Shown one piece after another: positions 48,554 to 62,085 of a stretch of DNA of 64,000 bases (its first letter is position 1; each line of letters opens with the position of its first letter). Origin of the DNA: Doryteuthis pealeii. Its lineage: Eukaryota > Mollusca > Cephalopoda > Myopsida > Loliginidae. The notes beneath the pieces are model-generated. The model was not told where the DNA came from. It saw nothing but the letters and a program-made list of their open reading frames with translations, and did no database searches. Made by a program: the position numbers and the translations under genes. Location of the stretch: assembly GCA_023376005.1 (NCBI GenBank), contig CM042139.1, positions 134,983,745 to 135,047,744 of the forward strand, given 5' to 3'.

Positions 48554-50194
48554 TTCATCAATTTATTTTTATTTTTTCATTTATTCATTTTATTCATTTA
48601 TGTTATTTCATTTTTATCTAATTTATCTTATTCTATTTTAATTTTCAAAAATATTTCTTATTTTTTTCATTATCTTTAACATCTTATATGTATTTTCTTC
48701 TCCTTTGAATATCACGGCATTTATACCTAAGCACATGATTTTAGTAAATGTCTCTCGAAAGAAGATCTGACTATGTGAAAACCTTACGGTATAGTAACGC
48801 TTGACTGGCTACTTTTAGTACACCCCCGTCTGAAGATAGTATAATACAATGAGACTTGATCTGCTATGATAACATTGACACCCCTTTCTATGCAAATGCA
48901 TTTTATTGCCAATCTTGAGAAAGCCGCTGTAAGTGGTTTAAAGTAGACAAGGAGTTAAATGGATGCCGCTGATCAGAATTTCTCATTCCAATGCTATTGT
49001 AATATATTGCCTGATCAAAAATTGACAGCCAGAAAATCAGGTGAAAATTACTCACGCGTAGGCAACAAGAAATGTGTGGGTGTCAACACGGGCCGAAAAA
49101 CACAAACAGGATATTGCCTTGAAGTTATTGAACCGACCTTTGACAGCCGGAAGTCAGGTGTAAGTGACAATTCGTTGACACAGAAAATGTGTGTGTATAG
49201 GCCCATCACTAATAAAAACACGCTGCGTGAGCGAGGAGTGTGTCTACAGTAAAACTGCGTCGATGTCACGATCAAAGAGGCGTAGCTCTGTTGGTTTTTG
49301 AGGTTTCAAAAGGTTGAGCCAGTTTGCTCGCTGTCGAACTCCGAAGACTACTGTGTATGTGCATTCTCTATCGACGACTCTCAGTCTACACATTACGAAG
49401 AATAAAAATATTTTGATATTTTAATATATGTGTTCTGTGTTCTTTGTGCGGTCTAGTGACGGCGTATAATACTATGATTTAAAATGAAAGTTTGATGATA
49501 TCTGTTGAATGAATTCTATTCAGGATATCACGATGTACATAAAGTGCTTGTTCATGGATTTAGCGAAGTAATGGCTTTCGACGCAGAATACCATTGCGAG
49601 AATGACGTTTTCCTTAGAAATACTCGTGTTTTCATTTTCATGAAAAAAAAAAGGAAATATAATAGTTAAAACTCGTCTCAAATCAGGCCGGAAAAGGAAA
49701 TATACAATGTTTGAAAAATGAACTATTTACATCGGTCTGGTGAGCCATTTCAGAGTTCACCAAAACAATAATCATATTGCTTCCTTGCAGTTTTCCTAAC
49801 ATGCGTAGAGAATATTCATTTTGAAAATGACTATTTTCTCTTGAACCATTGACAGTACAAGACAAAGACAAATGCGTTTCTGTTGTTCTAGATACTTTAA
49901 ATTTATCAATTGCATGAAATCAATAGACCGTTTTTCAGACAAACATTTTATTTATATGACAAAGCTTTGTACCGGTACTGGATGAAATAGACAAATAAAA
50001 TGTTTTCATTAGTTTTACAAGAGGGGTGGGACCAGATATCGACCACAAGCGTTTTATAAAAATTATCTGTAAAGGTCAGAAATTTACAAAGCTTTGGCCA
50101 GTCTGGCACAGGCACTCAAATATGGTGCACCCAACAAGAGAAACGAACACAGTCCACTAGCATTTTAATAATAAATCCTTAGTACAATTATTTC

Positions 50195-50400
50195 ACATGG
50201 CGCTAACATTCTTGGAAAGGTATGAATCCAACATTTATCCTCTAACTATGGGGAAATAATACGACAGAATGGGCTCTTTAACCTTGGTATGGCAACTGGT
50301 CATAGAAAGAAAACTGAATTCAAACATTTTAAGCTCAGCTTTAGAAATTGACCTTGGCCACATCCTGCTTCGCGGAGAGGTTAGTAAATATGTATAATAT
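50195..50400 (+). repeat. SINE family B, 5'-truncated (mirrored at 62,520-62,740)
   Basis: Body of family B without the A box head (ggtatgaatcc, ggctctttaacc, aattgaccttgg). Its partner in the right arm of palindrome 3 lies at about 62,520-62,740 on the minus strand. Confidence 0.78.
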
Positions 50401-52847
50401 GTTATTTTAACAGTCTGTAAAGTGACTAAATAACAGATTACGTTTTTAGCTAATTTTTCAATCAGGAGGCCAAGGGTGGGAGGCCACGATCAAAGAGGTG
50501 TTTGGCTTTCTAAATATTGACACTACTGTAATTATACCAAGAGGATTTAATTCGCTCGCTGCTGCCTGTTAAATTAGACACCCATAACTTTGATTATGTT
50601 TCTCTAGTATTTTTCAACATGTTGGCATAACAATTTTGATACAACAATTTTTATTCTCGTTATGAGGTAACAAGTTCTACTATTTGGACACCTGTAACAA
50701 CACCTAACTTCTCGGGTGATAACTTGGTTAAATCGGCAAAAAATCCAGGCACCTTCGCGTGACAGACTGAAGATTGCCACTAGTTTGTTACCGGTCACTT
50801 TCTTTTCTTCTGTCTTTCTTAATTACTAACTTACTTACATTTTATGGCATATCAAACAATCCTGGAAAATCTAATGACAAAGCCATCCACGTAGAAAACT
50901 ATTTCATCCATACCTGGCGGATGAAGTGGTCATACATTTTCCAAGGGTATTAGTCCGAATATGAACAAAATAGTGCGAATGGTGTTTGAACTCTCTTACT
51001 AAGATATTGCAGGTCAGTACGTTAGCCGCTACGCCACACGGTTGCTTTTCGTACACATTTCATTTGTATCTTTTTTTCAGATAAAACTTCCGGTGTTCTC
51101 AAATCTCAAACATTCAGTGACCATTTTGAGTACATACGTGGTAAGAGCCGTTTCGCTAGAGTGGAACAACTATCAACTGATTTGGGAGGTAGTTAGAATT
51201 ACCTTGGCTCATGTTAAATATCAATTTACAAATCTTTTTAAATCATAGATACTAATCGTTTCTGTTTAAATAAAGTTCTTAAATGCCGATTTAAGATATA
51301 CATTTGGTTTCTCTGTTTAATGTCATATCAACCTTCATGGGTTATTCAATTCTGAAGCCATCCTTATAGAAGAATATGGATTGGTTCTAGTACGTAAATT
51401 AGACGGAGAAGTCTATTGTCGGTATCAGCCGGACAGCGATAGAGTCTATCACTTTTCTTAAGCGCTAGATCAGGGATTGTTTTTGCATTTGAGGTGGAGC
51501 ATCACACCTACCATCAACTTCCCTTTTTACCGCACAGATCTAAGATATGCTACTCATACGCTGAGTTGGCGAGCGCTGGTTTCGAACCTTGAACCCTATG
51601 GTTTCTTGGTGGATTATCTACCGACAGCTGTGGGACGAATATGTTTCATATCTTTCTCAGGGGTCCGAAAATGAACCAACCAGCGTGACTGCCGTTCGAA
51701 CTCGCTAACTCCCATATCGTAGTCCAGCGCGATAGATACATCACCACAAGAACTCCTCACAGTCACTTTCAGATACATTTCCTTTTGTGCCTTTTACAGT
51801 TAAAACGTCTGGTGTTCTCAACCTTAAAACAGACTCCTTACTCCACCAGATTGGTTCTATGTGGCCGGGTATACAAGCAAACCCTGTGACGTTGAATGTC
51901 TATTTTTAGATTTTCCTTCATTATCCATTTTCTATTCTTTTGCCCACAATTTCAAATAAGAAATGAAAGACTTTCTTTAAGAATAAACACTTTGTTTATT
52001 AAAATAATTATGAAAATGTTTTTAAAACTCTTGTCCAGATGAGCTTTGTTTTACAAGTAGTTGTCTCGTAAACAATCTTAATATAAATGTAATTCCTTCA
52101 ACCTAATAATCTGACAAAAAATGAAAAATATCATTCCATTAAATAAAATTAAAGCCATTTAGTTGCAATGTCATGTAATGTGATAGCCTCTGCGATTAAG
52201 TGATTTAATTGCCCATGAAAAAAAATCCGTTTATATCTAACACCTCGCATTTACTTACAATCTAACCAGCAATAGCATCAATCTATCTATCTATCTTTAT
52301 ATGTTCTTATCTATATATCTATCTAAAAAGCTGGACCGATTACTTTTCATCACTTTCAAATATATCCCTCTACTTATCTATCTCAATTTGTACATATCTA
52401 ACTATCTCAGTCTGGTTATCGTCAAGTCACGTTGACAGCAGCGGTGAGTGTGTTCAAGATTTTTATGGGTGACCATTTAAACAAGAGTAGTGCACTGTAA
52501 GAAACATAATATAAAAATGATTTGATCTGGCATTAAATGAATCGAAAACGGTTGATATATCGTGAAACAAAATCATATCTCAGCCTATTTATATCTATCT
52601 ATCTCGGTCTGTTGATATCTATCTTTTTATCTCATAAAAAAATAGGGACACTGGCTAACTATACCTTTCTCTTGATACTTATGTACAAGTCAAAATAGAC
52701 GAGAAGCCCTCTGAAAAAATTATCATATACAGAGAGCACAATATCACCATTGGATGGTGTACTTTTTCAAGTACAAAACATTATTTTCATATAGTCTCCA
52801 GCATTGACAAGGGATTTTCAGCATCGATGAACAAGAATTTGTACTAG

Positions 52848-53025
52848 TAGTGAATAACCTCTCCATTCGAGCAAGATAAGTTTTTAAGCGTTGTTTAATG
52901 AAGTTTAATTTAAAGTTTTCCTTCCCCTAGACAAGTTGCCATAGCAAGGTTAAAAAGCAGGGTTTGTCCTACTATTTACCCATTATAGGAGAATAGTTGG
53001 ATTCATACCTTTCTCAGATCTATGT
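52848..53025 (-). repeat. SINE family B fragment (mirrored at 59,905-60,080)
   Basis: Minus-strand fragment that includes the complement of gtaaatagtaggac and tggcaacttgtctagg. The plus-strand partner is at about 59,905-60,080. Both ends are truncated. Confidence 0.7.
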
Positions 53026-53029
53026 GAAA

Positions 53030-55050
53030 TATAACAGTTGTACATGATGAAGTACCAAGAAAATCCAAGAGGTTCCAGACCCAGAAGAATAGAGAGTTTT
53101 CAAGCATTAAAGCAAGCCTCGTCTAGTATTTGAAATCGTATCACTGTTCCAATAACTGTTGCACGATAGACGCCTTTGTACTAGTAGAGTAATCCCAAAT
53201 TTTCACAGCAGCAATGACTCTCTTTAATGAGGAAATTTTTCCCGTAGCCAATCTATCTATCTATATCATGAGAAATATGTACACTGTTTAACAATAACTT
53301 CCACTTCATAATTACATATATTACCGAAAATATATACGATACTAACCCATAAAGTAATGTCTGCTATTCATTTCCATGGAAAGTACAGAATATACTGGGA
53401 GTAAGATAATACCAATGGTGAGAGTTAACTTTCAGCTATAAAACACTATTTTCCACGATCCCGCTCCATTCTTTATGCATTTTTGTCGGTCATGAACAGA
53501 TCTCACGCAAAAGACCACTTCAAGGTCATTGTCATAAAAAAGGGTAATTTGCGTAGTGCATGCAAATGAGGTACAGGGCACTCCAAAATTAATGTCTCCT
53601 TTTTATTTGCAAGAAAGCTACAAACATGCTTGGTGGAAGGAGAAAATGCCTATGACCAATATCATTTGTCGACAGTCATCACCATTGACGAGGAATTATT
53701 TGACTACATGCTGCTCCCATGAATTATGTTCCAGCAAATGAAGCCAGTCTTTCCTGTCGTTCGTGTGTTACATAATTCATAGCTTACCTATAAATTATGT
53801 ACGGTAGTATAGAAAGTAAAAAGATAACGGTAATTTTGATCATATAAAAAAGCGTACAAGTAAATTTACAGGGCTTGGCTTGTTGCTGACCTTGTACTTG
53901 GTCTCCGTTTGTGCAAAGCAATTGGTGAGAACGCGGAAGAATACTTAGAAAAAGGAGTTTTAGCTTAGTTTTCACAGGAGACTGACGTGTCTCCAAACAT
54001 GACGATTTCTCCACGCATATATTGTGTTTTAACTTGAGCTGATAAATATGCGCAAATGTGAGAGAAAACACGAACGTAGTGGTTTCGAAGCGGCACGACT
54101 GTGTTTGGCATGCAGAATGAGATCAGAGGCGAGGTGGGAGATTGAACTCACATCCTCCTAATCGTGAGTCTGGCCTGACGCATTGGAATGCTAAACTGTC
54201 CAAAGTGGCCGGATGTGAAGAATTGACGCATGCTGATTAGTGTTGGACGTGCTGCACGGGCAGGTCAGAGTAAGGAGCCCGGATGAACACTGTAATTGTG
54301 TATTTATTGACCAGCCCTGACAAACCAGGGAAAAAGCTTGCAGTAGCATTTTGGCTGTTGCGACGATGGGACGGGAGAACAATTATATTTTAAATAGTGT
54401 TTGGTGAGAAGAGTGCAGCATTGCTGGGAGAGATTGTTTCCGACTAAAACACTTGGTCAGTTGAGAGAGTAAAAGCGTCGGCGCTTAACTGTGGCCCCCC
54501 CCAGAGAACATTCTTATTAGAATTCCCTCATGTGTTCGTTACTAAGAACATTAACGGAGACTAAGATGAAGTACCAAGAAAATCCAAAAGTTCCAGGCCT
54601 AGAAGAACAGAGAAGAAAAGGTAAGTATTATAAATGGTGAAGTTTCCAATAATGTGTTGACAGATATGCATAGCTAACATCAAAACATATCTAACTGATA
54701 TAAAAGACGCATTCTGTATGATAGCCTGTATGTATGTGTGTTTGCTTGTACAATGACAGAGTACACGTTCTTTTTATAAAAGAATTTGGTGGAGACCATC
54801 AAAGACTAAAGATAAATAAATTACACACTCTATTTTTTTCTAGAGAGTATCAAAATACTTTTTTATTAGCTAAATAAGTATATAAGGGTATAAATCAATA
54901 ATATATTAAAAAAACTAATTAAAACCAATTGAAAAAGAAAACAAATTAACAAAGTATAAAACGTTATAAAAAGCAAAAAAAAATAATACAAGCAAGAAAA
55001 TAACAAAATGTGAAGAATAATAAAACAAATATATACATACAAAAATAAGT
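53030..55050. other. Palindrome 3 inner-left region, repeats but no supported gene
   Basis: A phrase atgaagtaccaagaaaatcc occurs at about 53,047 and 54,569. The second is followed by gaagaaaaggtaagt, a consensus 5' splice site. A tRNA-like block with gaggatgtgagttcaatc (mirror at 58,759-58,777) lies near 54,140-54,160 on the minus strand. All is repeated in mirror form at 57.9-59.9 kb. Confidence 0.45.
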
Positions 55051-55054
55051 TTAT

Positions 55055-55075
55055 TTAACACACACACACACCACA

Positions 55076-55161
<86 letters not shown>

Positions 55162-55165
55162 TTGA
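55055..55165. repeat. (CA)n then (TA)n (mirrored at 57,757-57,855)
   Basis: CA run 55,055-55,107 with a few CC interruptions, then TA to 55,161. The mirrored tract is shorter and shows TG variants, a typical effect of read error in microsatellites. Confidence 0.96.
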
Positions 55166-55894
55166 GAGACTTATTCTTAACTTTTAAATACCGCGGTAAC
55201 GTCGGTAACTCTGCTAGTATCTTAAAAGGACTCCAATAGAAATGTCAATATTCTTAAATACTTTGTATATCTATCTAATGTATTATAATGTTTCCTATAT
55301 TTATTGGAGTTCCCCTGCAAATCAACAGGAAGCTTTACTTTCGGGGCTTCCATTAATTTCATTTCTATAGATTTCCCACCCCTATTTATACGAATAGATT
55401 AGTTGCCTATTCTCCAAGACCACTCATTCCTCACTTAGCATTCAAGAGGTTTGCTCCTTGAAATGCTCAGTTGATAACCCCCACCGTACAGCATTAATCT
55501 GGATGTGTTATCCTGACACGTTAGGGATCGCGTTGGGAAAGAGAAAGGCAGGGATCATCTTATTTATTTCAACTTATATACGTCGCCTAACGAAGCAGCA
55601 CAGTCGCCGGGAGATGCTGGATTGTAAACTCCTGACCTATCCATACATCTAACACTGAACTATTTCTTTCTCTGGTGAACCGGTCCTTAGAAGGAAATTT
55701 TGGAGTTCACATATCAACGTTAATGCGGTTCGAACAGATAACCACATCAGAAAAACATTCAGCATCTCACAGTGCTTGTTAACAGCAACCATGATACGAC
55801 TAATTGTCCAGAGTCTATACATCAACAACTAAACTGTTTGACCATGTCAAGATCCGGTTGGAAATACACTTCGACAAGGCTGAATGATGTGCTA

Positions 55895-56350
55895 AGCCGA
55901 AAAAACATCATCCGATGTGATTCTAAATAAATCATCCGATGTTATTTTAAATCTCATCCGATGTGATTTTTAAAACATCATCATTATCTCCAGCTATTGT
56001 ATTCACTACTGTTATTCTACAAGGATGGCTTACATTAAAAGACCCACAAGGTTAATAGCCAAAAACAAAAAAAACAAACAAACCAAACAAAATCTCATCA
56101 AATATGTGATATGTGATTTTAAATCATTTCACATGGATTTAAAAATCATTTTAAAAATCATCACGAGATATAATCTTTTTAAATCATAATTTTAAAATGA
56201 TCATCAAATATGATTTTTAAAATCACCACTTCAAAATCAAGATCAAATGTGATTTCTAAATCAGTTAAAAATCATCAGATGTGATTTTAAAAATCATTTA
56301 AAAAATTATCAGCAGGTTTGATTTAAAATTATCCTCTTTAAAATCATGAA
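55895..56350. repeat. Array of short self-complementary AT-rich units (mirrored at 56,520-57,005)
   Basis: Recurring phrases catccgatgtgattttaaa and aaatcat, spaced 20-30 nt, can pair with each other (tgatttt against aaaatca). The array is split by an unrelated block at about 55,985-56,095 whose phrase aaggatggctta matches the SINE family C tail. It leads directly into the hinge of palindrome 3. Confidence 0.75.
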
Positions 56351-56355
56351 TCAGG

Positions 56356-56513
56356 GGTTCGATTTCCGGTCCCCGCAACTTCAGCGAATTGAGTAGCACA
56401 GGATCTGTGCGGTAAAAGTAAGGAGCTGATGGTAGGTGTGTGCGCTCCACCTCAGATGCTAAAAACAATTCTCCTCGTCTAGCGCTATTGAAAAAGGGAC
56501 CGCGAATCGAACA
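56356..56513 (+). other. Hinge of palindrome 3, inside a SINE
   Basis: The hinge contains the body of one dispersed SINE (family A) in plus orientation. Pairing extends a little into it, because the SINE head with its B-box-like GTTCGATTTCC reappears inverted at about 56,497-56,513. The unpaired part is about 56,375-56,496. The plus strand reads into the SINE body as far as aaaaaGGGA and then continues on the minus strand as GGGAccgcg, so GGGA is shared at the switch. Confidence 0.8.
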
Positions 56514-57755
56514 CCTGATCATGATTTAAAGAGGATAAATTTAAAATCAAAACCTGCTTGATAATTTTTTAAAAATGATGATTTTAAAAAATCACATCTG
56601 AGGATTTTTAAACTGATTTTAGATAATCCACATTTGATCTTGATTTTGAAGTGGTTTGATTTTTTAAAAAATCATATTTGATGCATCATTTTAAAAATTA
56701 GATTTAAAAAGATTATATTCTCGTGATGATTTTTTAAAAGATTTTAGGAATCCCATGTGAAATGATTTTAAAATCACATATCACATATGTGATGATGATT
56801 TTGTTTGGTTTGTTGTTTTTTGTTTTATGGGCTATTAACCTTGGTGGGTCTTAAATGTAAGCCATCCTGTAGTAATAACAGTAGTGATACATAGCTGGAG
56901 ATAATGAATGATTGTTTTAAAAAATTCACCATCGGAATGATGAATTTAAAATAAACATCGGATGATTTATTTAGAAATCACATCGGATTGATGTTTTTCG
57001 GCTTAGGCCACAATCATTCACCGTGTCGAAGTGTTATTTCCAACCGGATCCTGACATGGTCAAACAGTTTAGTTGTTATGTATAGACTCTGGACAATTAG
57101 TCGTATCATGGTTGCTGTTTAACAAGCACTGTGAGATCTGAATGGTTCTGATGTGGTTATCTTGGTTGAACCGCATAACGTTGATATGTGAACTTTCAGA
57201 AATTTCCTTCTAATGACCGGTTCACCAGAGGAAAAGAAATAGTTCAGTGTTAATGTATGGATAGGTCAGAAGTTACCAATCCCAGCATCTCCGACGACTG
57301 TGCTGCTTCGTTAGGCGACGATATAAAGTGAAATAAATTAAGATGATCACCCTGCCTTTCGTCTTTCCCAAGCGATTCCCTAAACGTTTCAGGATTAACA
57401 CATCCAGATTAATGCTGACGGTGGGGGTTATCAAACTGAGCATTTCAAGGGACCAAACCTCTTGAATGCTAAGTGAGGAATGAAGTGGTCTGCGAGAATA
57501 GGCACTAATCTATTCGTATAAATAGCGTGGGAAATCTATAGAAATGCAAATTAATGGAAGCCACCGAAAGTAAAGCTTCCTATTGATTTGCAGGGAACTC
57601 CAATAAAATAGGAAAACATTATAATACCATTAGATAGAATATACAAAGTATTTAAGGAATATTGACATTTTCTATTTGGCAGTCCTTTTAAGATACTAGC
57701 AGAGTTACCGACGTTACCCGGTAATTTAAAAAAAGTTTAAGAATAAGTCTCTCAT

Positions 57756-57802
<47 letters not shown>

Positions 57803-60800
57803 TATATGTGTGATGCATGGTTGTGGTGTGTGTGGTGTGTGTGTGGTGAATGCTTAATAAACTTATTTTTGAATGTATATATTTGTTTTATTATTCTTCA
57901 ACATTTGTTATTTTTCTTGCTTGTATTATTTTCTTTTTTCTTATATAACGTTCTTATACTTTGTTCATTTGTTTTCTTTTCTTTCAAGGTTGTTTTAATT
58001 AGTTTTTTAATATATATTGATTTATACCCTTATAACTTATTTAGCTAAAAAAGTATTTTATTACTCTCTTAGAAAAAATAGAGGTGCTAATTTTATTTAT
58101 CTTTTAGTCTTTGCATGTCTTCCACCAAATCTTTTATAAAAAGACGTGTACTCTGTCATGTACAAGCAAACACACATACTTACAGGCATACATACAGAAT
58201 GCGTCTTTATATACAGTTAGAATGTTTTGATGTTAGCAATGCATATTGCAACACGATTATTGAACTTTCACCATTCTTATAATACTTTACCTTATTCTCT
58301 CTGTTCTTCTAGGCTGAACTTTTTGGATTTCTTGGTACTTCATCTTAGTCTTCCGTTAAGTCTTAGTAACGAACACATGAGGGAATTGCTAAAGAATGTT
58401 CTCTGGGGCTGGGCAACAGTTAAGCCGACGCTTTTACTTCTTCTCAACTGACAGTGTTTAGTCGGAAACAATCTCTCCAGCAATGCTTGCACGTTCTCTC
58501 ACCAACACTATTAAAATATATTGTCTTTATCCCCGCCACTCGTTTCGCAACAAGCCAAAATTGCTACTGCAAGCTTCCCCTGTTTGTCAGGGCTGGTCAA
58601 TAAATACCACAATTTACAGTGTTCATCCGGGCTCCTACTCTGACCTGGCCCGTTGCCACTGCAGCACGTCAACACTAATCAGCATGCGGTCAATTCTCAC
58701 ATCCGGGCCACTTTGACAGTTTTAGCAATTCCAATCGTCAGGCCCAGACTCACGATTAGGAGGATGTGAGTTCAATCTCCCCACTCGCTCTATCTCATTC
58801 TGCATGCCAAACACAGTCGCCCGTTTCGAACCACTACGTTTCGTGGTTTCTCTCTCCACATTTGCCGCATATTTATCCAGCTCATGTTAAACCAATATGC
58901 GTGGAGAAATCGTCATGTTTGGAGACACGTCAGTCTCCTTGTGAAAACTAAGCTAAAAACTCCTTTTTCTAAGTATTCTTCCCGTTCTCACCAATTGCTT
59001 GCACAAACGGAGACCAAGTAACAAGGTCAGCAACAAGCAAGCCTGTAAATTTACTTGTACGCTTTTTTTTTATATGATTCAAAATTACCGTTATCTTTTT
59101 ACTTTCATTACTTACCGTACATAATTTATAGGTAAGCTAGAATTATGTAAACACACGAACGACAGGAAAGACTGGGCTTATTTTGCTGGAACATAATTTC
59201 ATGGGAGCAGCATTAGTCAAATAATTCCTCGTCAAGGTGATGACTGTCGACAAATGATATTGGCATAGGCATTTTCTCCTTCACACCAAGCATGTTGTAG
59301 CTTTCTTGCAAATAAAAAGGAGACATTAATTTGGAGTGCCCTGTACCTCATTTGCATGCACTACGCAAATTACCCCTTTTTATGACAATGACCTTGAAGT
59401 GGTTCTTTTTGCGTGAGATCGTTCATGACCGACAAAAATGCATAAAGAATGGAGCGCGGATCGTGGAAAATAGTGGTTTTATAGCTGAAAGTTAACTCTC
59501 ACCATTGGTATTATCTTACTCCCAGTATATTCTGTACTTTCCATGGAAATGAATAGCAGACATTACTTTATGGGTTAGTATCGTATATATTTTCGGTAAT
59601 ATATGTAATTATGAAGAGGGAAGTTATGTTAAACAGTGTACATATTTCTCAGATATAGATAGATAGATTGGCTACGGGAACAACAATTTCCTCATAAAGA
59701 GAGTCATTGCTGCTGTGAAAATTTGGGATTACTCTACTAGTACAAAGGCGTCTATCGTGCAACAGTTATTGGACACAGTGATACGATTTCAAATACAGAC
59801 GAGGCTTGCTTTAATGCTTGGAAAACTCTCTATTCTTCTGGGTCTGAACCTCTGGATTTTTCTTGGTACTTCATCATGTACAACTGTTATATTTCACATA
59901 ATCTGAGAAAGGTATGAATCCAACTATTCTCCTATAATGGGTAAATAGTAGGACAAACCCTGCTTTTTTTAACCTTGCTATGGCAACTTGTCTAGGAAGG
60001 AAAACTTTAAATTAAACTTCATTAAAACAACGCTTAAAAACTTATCTTGCTCGAATGGAGAGGTTATTCACTACTAGTACAAATTCTTGTTCATCGATGA
60101 TGAAAATCCCTTGTCAATGCTGGAGACTATATGAAAATAATGTTTTGTACTTGAAAAAGTACACCATCCAATGGTGATATGTGCTCTCTGTATATGATAA
60201 TTTTTCAGAGGGCTTCTCGTCTATTTTGACTTGTACATAAGTATCAAGAGAAAGGTATAGTTAGCCAGTGTCCCTATTTTTTTATGAGATAAAAAGATAG
60301 ATATCAACAGACCGAGATAGATAGATATAAATAGGCTGAGATATGATTTTGTTTCACGATATATCAACCGTTTTCGATTCATTTAATGCCAGATCAAATC
60401 ATTTTTATATTATGTTTCTTACAGTGCACTACTCTTGTTTAAATGGTCACCCATAAAAATCTTGAACACACTCACCGCTGCTGTCAACGTGACTTGACGA
60501 TAACCAGACTGAGATAGTTAGATATGTACAAATTGAGATAGATAAGTAGAGGGATATATTTGAAAGTGATGAAAAGTAATCGGTCCAGCTTTAGATAGAT
60601 ATATAGATAAGAACATATAAAGATAGATAGATAGATTGATGCTATTGCTGGTTAGATTGTAAGTAAATGCGAGGTGTTAGATATAAAAACGGATTTTTTC
60701 ATGGCAATTAAATCACTTAATCGCAGAGGCTATCACATTACATGACATTGCAACTAAATGGCTTTACTTTATTTAATGGAATGATATTATTTCATTTTTT

Positions 60801-61269
60801 GTCAGATTATTAGGTTGAAGGAATTACATTTATATTAAGATTGTTTACGAGACAACTACTTGTAAAACAAAGCTCATCTGGACAAGAGTTTTAAAACATT
60901 TTCATAATTATTTTAATAAACAAAGTGTTTATTCTTAAAGAAAGTCTTTCATTTCTTATTTGAAATTGTGGGCAAAAGAATAGAAAATGGATAATGAAGG
61001 AAAAATCTAAAATAGACATTCAACGTCACAGGGTTTGCTTGTATACCCGGCCAACATAGAACCAATCTGGTGGAGTAAGGAGTCTGTTTTAAGGTTGAGA
61101 ACACCAGACGTTTTAACTGTAAAAGGCACAAAAGGAAATGTATCTGAAAGTGACTGTGAGGAGTTCTTGTGGTGATGTATCTATCGCGCTGGACTACGAT
61201 ATGGGAGTTAGCGAGTTCGAACGGCAGTCACGCTGGTTGGTTCATTTTCGGACCCCTGAGAAAGATATA

Positions 61270-61525
61270 AACATATTCGTCCCACAGCTGTCGGTAGATA
61301 ATCCACCAAGAAACCATAGGGTTCAAGGTTCGAAACCAGCGCTCGCCAACTCAGCGTATGAGTAGCATATCTTAGATCTGTGCGGTAAAAAGGGAAGTTG
61401 ATGGTAGGTGTGATGCTCCACCTCAAATGCAAAAACAATCTCCCTGATCTAGCGCTTAAGAAAAGTTGATAGACTCTATCGCTGTCCGGCTGATACCGAC
61501 AATAGACTTCTCCGTCTAATTTACG
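61270..61525 (+). repeat. SINE family A (mirrored at 51,400-51,660)
   Basis: The head contains a B-box-like aaggttcgaaacc near 61,327-61,340. A conserved body follows: atctgtgcggta, gatggtaggtgtg, gctccacctca, ctagcgctt, and a 3' block tcgctgtccggctgatacc. Other copies are at about 16,570-16,800 (minus), 23,800-24,010, 29,325-29,560 and, cut by the hinge, 56,370-56,500. It probably carries a tRNA-derived head. Confidence 0.75.
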
Positions 61526-61874
61526 TACTAGAACCAATCATATTCTTCTATAAGGATGGCTTCAGAATTGAATAACCCATGAAGGTTGATATGACATTAA
61601 ACAGAGAAACCAAATGTATATCTTAAATCGGCATTTAAGAACCTTTATTTAAACAGAAACGATTAGTATCTATGATTTAAAAAGATTTGTAAATTGATAT
61701 TTAACATGAGCCAAGGTATTCTAACTACCTCCCAAATCAGTTGATAGTTGTTCCAACTCTAGCGAAACGGCTCTTACCACGTATGTACTCAAAATGGTCA
61801 CTGAATGTTTGAGATTTGAGAACACCGGAAGTTTTATCTGAAAAAAAGATACAAAATGAAATGTGTACGAAAGC

Positions 61875-62085
61875 AACCGTGTGGCGTAGCGGCTAACGTA
61901 CTGACCTGCAATATCTTAGTAAGAGAGTTCAAACACCATTCGCACTATTTTGTTCATATTCGGACTAATACCCTTGGAAAATGTATGAACCACTTCATCC
62001 CGCCAGGTATGGATGAAATAGTTTTCTACGTGGATGGCTTTGTCATTAGATTTTCCAGGATTGTTGATATGCCATAAAAATGTAA
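61875..62085 (+). repeat. tRNA-derived SINE family C (mirrored at 50,830-51,045)
   Basis: Perfect A box TGGCGTAGCGG at 61,882-61,892 and a near-consensus B box at 61,927-61,935. The body resembles 24,565-24,930 and 43,555-43,810, including cggactaatacccttgg and a tail with gttgatatgcca. The mirror copy is in the left arm of palindrome 3. Confidence 0.75.

Larger units (their letters stand above)
48921..56355 (+). repeat. Palindrome 3, left arm
   Basis: Position 48,921 pairs with 64,000, and coordinates sum to about 112,921. Parts of the outer arms are nearly identical by eye (52,480-52,700 against 60,180-60,480). The inner 2.5 kb next to the hinge (53.8-56.3 kb against 56.6-59.1 kb) carries frequent small indels. 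The arm contains SINEs, microsatellites and an array of short self-complementary units at its inner end. Confidence 0.95.

Noticed and set aside
48959..49252. 97-codon frame MDAADQNF...
   Set aside because: No motif recognised, and the mirrored copy at 63.66-63.96 kb has small indels that break the frame. It might be a real exon but I cannot support it.
61140..61365. 75-codon frame MYLKVTVRSSCGD...
   Set aside because: It runs through SINE heads of families A and C and is mirrored on the other arm as part of the repeat.
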